DNA from: Pseudomonadota bacterium
GTDB taxonomy: Bacteria; Desulfobacterota; Syntrophobacteria; Syntrophobacterales; Syntrophobacteraceae
Assembly (NCBI GenBank): GCA_023416335.1
Contig: JAEZHY010000074.1
Coordinates: 1 to 6,847 of the forward strand
DNA length: 6,847 nucleotides
Reading direction: 5' to 3'
In this document: piece by piece, positions 5,940-6,847 of the stretch
Layout: the number at the start of each line of letters is the position of its first letter
How positions within the stretch are numbered: the stretch's first letter is position 1
Position numbers and translations under genes: made by a program
The notes under the pieces: generated by a model
The model's database searches: none
Seen by the model: only the letters and a program-made list of their open reading frames with translations
Told to the model about the DNA's origin: nothing

Positions 5940-5955
5940 CCTATAGGAGACGCGA
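5932..5955. repeat. Near-perfect 24-bp palindrome
   Basis: The core CTCCTATAGGAG (5938-5949) is a perfect 12-bp palindrome; after one mismatched pair, TCGCG (5932-5936) and CGCGA (5951-5955) extend it on both sides. It could bind a dimeric protein or be part of a dispersed element. Confidence 0.7.
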
Positions 5956-6106
5956 TACAAAATGCACCCTTTCGGGACACCTGTCTCCCAAACGGGGTGT
6001 GGCGCCACCGGCTCTTAAGTCGCCTACGCCGCTCCCGGTCTCCTTTTAAGTGGACTTTCCATTCAGGAGCGAATTTTTCATTCCGGTTCAAACCGCGCCG
6101 GTGTGA

Positions 6107-6118
6107 CGCTTCGCGCCT
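6107..6118. repeat. 12-bp direct repeat, right copy
   Basis: Exact second copy of CGCTTCGCGCCT, 179 bp after the first and 22 bp before the ParB-like gene. Confidence 0.65.
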
Positions 6119-6139
6119 TCGCATGATGGTTGATTGCTT

Positions 6140-6847
6140 ATGGTTTTTGACTTTTTGCCTTTAAATGAAATCGATCTGAGCGACCAGACTTTCGAAATTC
6201 GGAAATTCGGACCTGTCGATCGGCTTAATGTCTCACTCGAGCGATTCGGGATCCTGGAACCGCCCTGGGTTGCGAAACGAAGCGGATCCTACGTTCCTGT
6301 CGACGGTTTCAAAAGACTGCGCTGGGCCGCAACCCGGGGATCGAACGGTACGGTCTGCCGCATTCTCCCGGAGAGTTCATCTCTTCGGGAACTCTGGGTA
6401 TTGAGAATTGAAAGGAAGCTTTTCGAACCCGATCTGGATTTGGCCGAAAAGGCCAGGATCGTTTCGGTGCTGCTCGATATTTTTCCTCCCGCGGAAGTAC
6501 CCCGGCCTTTCCTGAATGCCATGAACATCCCACCACGAGACGATGTCCTGACAAGTTGGGCCGGGTTGGCCGGCGAGGAAGAGGACATCCTCGAAATGCT
6601 CGCCTCCGGGGACACAGCGGAGCGGGCTGCACTGGAGGTCGCCGGCTGGGACCGCGAAAGCCGTGTCGCCCTTTTGAAAATGCTGCAATCTTTGAGGTGC
6701 AGCGCGAGCATCCAGGTGGAACTGGTCGAGCGCATAAGTGAAATAGCCATCAGGGAAGGCAGCGACCATATCGGGATTTTGAACAGCCCGCAAGTCCTGG
6801 AGATTTTGTCCTCGAAGGATTTCAACCACCGTCAGAAAACCCAGGCC
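6140..6847 (+). CDS. ParB N-terminal-domain-like protein, 3' end beyond window
   Basis: An open frame of 236 codons runs off the right edge. An in-frame TGA at 6131-6133 limits the start to ATG 6140 (or TTG 6134); the ribosome site is poor. Residues about 18-67 resemble the ParB/Srx fold: an arginine-bearing strand, VSLERFGILEPPWVAKR (31-47), where ParB has SIxxxGxxxPxxV, then YVPVDGFKRLRWAATRG (51-67), where ParB has the GxRRxxAxxxxG box. Gly-Glu-Arg-Arg is replaced by Asp-Gly-Phe-Lys-Arg, so CTP binding and hydrolysis as in true ParB are doubtful. Residues 100-235 are helical and charged (LAEKARIVSVLLDIF, then ERAALEVAGWDRESRVALLK), which could hold a helix-turn-helix. No parA is in view, so a role in chromosome segregation is not supported; an orphan ParB-like regulator is more likely. 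Confidence 0.72.
   Translation, partial: MVFDFLPLNEIDLSDQTFEIRKFGPVDRLNVSLERFGILEPPWVAKRSGSYVPVDGFKRLRWAATRGSNGTVCRILPESSSLRELWVLRIERKLFEPDLDLAEKARIVSVLLDIFPPAEVPRPFLNAMNIPPRDDVLTSWAGLAGEEEDILEMLASGDTAERAALEVAGWDRESRVALLKMLQSLRCSASIQVELVERISEIAIREGSDHIGILNSPQVLEILSSKDFNHRQKTQA

Larger units (their letters stand above)
5672..6139. other. Gene-free, repeat- and hairpin-rich intergenic region
   Basis: I see no credible gene in these 468 bases on either strand. The open minus-strand frame through them continues antisense across purC and has no start signal or known family. The region holds a heptamer array, two strong hairpins sharing GGCAAC/GTTGCC, a near-perfect 24-bp palindrome, a 12-bp direct repeat 179 bp apart, and smaller stems, for example GGAGAC (5946-5951) with GTCTCC (5983-5988), and CGCTCC (6030-6035) with GGAGCG (6066-6071). 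This density is far above the coding parts. It could be a cluster of dispersed palindromic elements or a structured RNA. No match to a riboswitch class is evident to me. Confidence 0.7.

Noticed and set aside
6083..6100. GGTTCAAACC resembling a tRNA T-loop
   Set aside because: No acceptor, D or anticodon arms can be placed around it; it is a small CGGTT/AACCG inverted repeat.
4763..6124. A 453-codon minus-strand open frame across purC and the intergenic region
   Set aside because: It is antisense to the whole of a certain purC gene, has no ribosome site and no recognisable family, and its upstream part translates repeats and hairpins.
6289..6825. Minus-strand open frames of 178 and 150 codons at the right edge
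   Set aside because: The plus-strand frame from 6140 is open over the same bases and shows a ParB-like pattern; the minus frames show none.

Overview
The window looks like chromosome from a moderately GC-rich Gram-negative bacterium. The mix of a SYLF/Ysc84 protein, a long-form PurC, a TilS with an unknown membrane-protein partner, and repeat-rich intergenic DNA suggests a deltaproteobacterial lineage, perhaps of the Syntrophobacter type. That placement is an inference from gene content and was not tested by any search.

Layout. Positions 1-4632 are read leftward (minus strand). From right to left they hold: a four-helix membrane protein of unknown function (3832-4632) whose stop overlaps the start of tilS (2384-3835); a two-gene toxin-antitoxin operon (AbrB/MazE-type antitoxin 2019-2246, Doc/Fic toxin 1633-2022, also joined by an ATGA overlap) with its own strong-looking promoter and a 12-bp palindrome over the -10; two small unrecognised genes (88 aa with a GTG start at 1234-1500; 53 aa at 984-1145 with a strong Shine-Dalgarno); and a secreted SYLF-domain protein (135-836) ending at a clear rho-independent terminator (78-109). 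Divergent promoters lie at 4633-4774. On the plus strand follow purC (4775-5671), a 468-base stretch without a credible gene but rich in palindromes and repeats (5672-6139), and the start of a ParB-like gene that runs off the window (6140-6847).

How the genes relate. TilS (tRNA-Ile lysidine synthetase) and PurC (purine synthesis) are housekeeping enzymes. The TA operon sits between tilS and the small genes as a self-contained unit, with its own promoter and probable autoregulation. The two small ORFs and the SYLF gene share strand but are separated by 88-147 bp gaps, so they need not be one operon.

Points most worth a second look: the structured repeat region after purC; a heptamer array (CAGTGAR x4 then CTGAG) found in two intergenic sites 4.5 kb apart; the palindrome over the TA promoter; the coupling of an unknown membrane protein to tilS; and the divergent ParB-like protein at the right edge. 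I see no clearly new multi-gene system.
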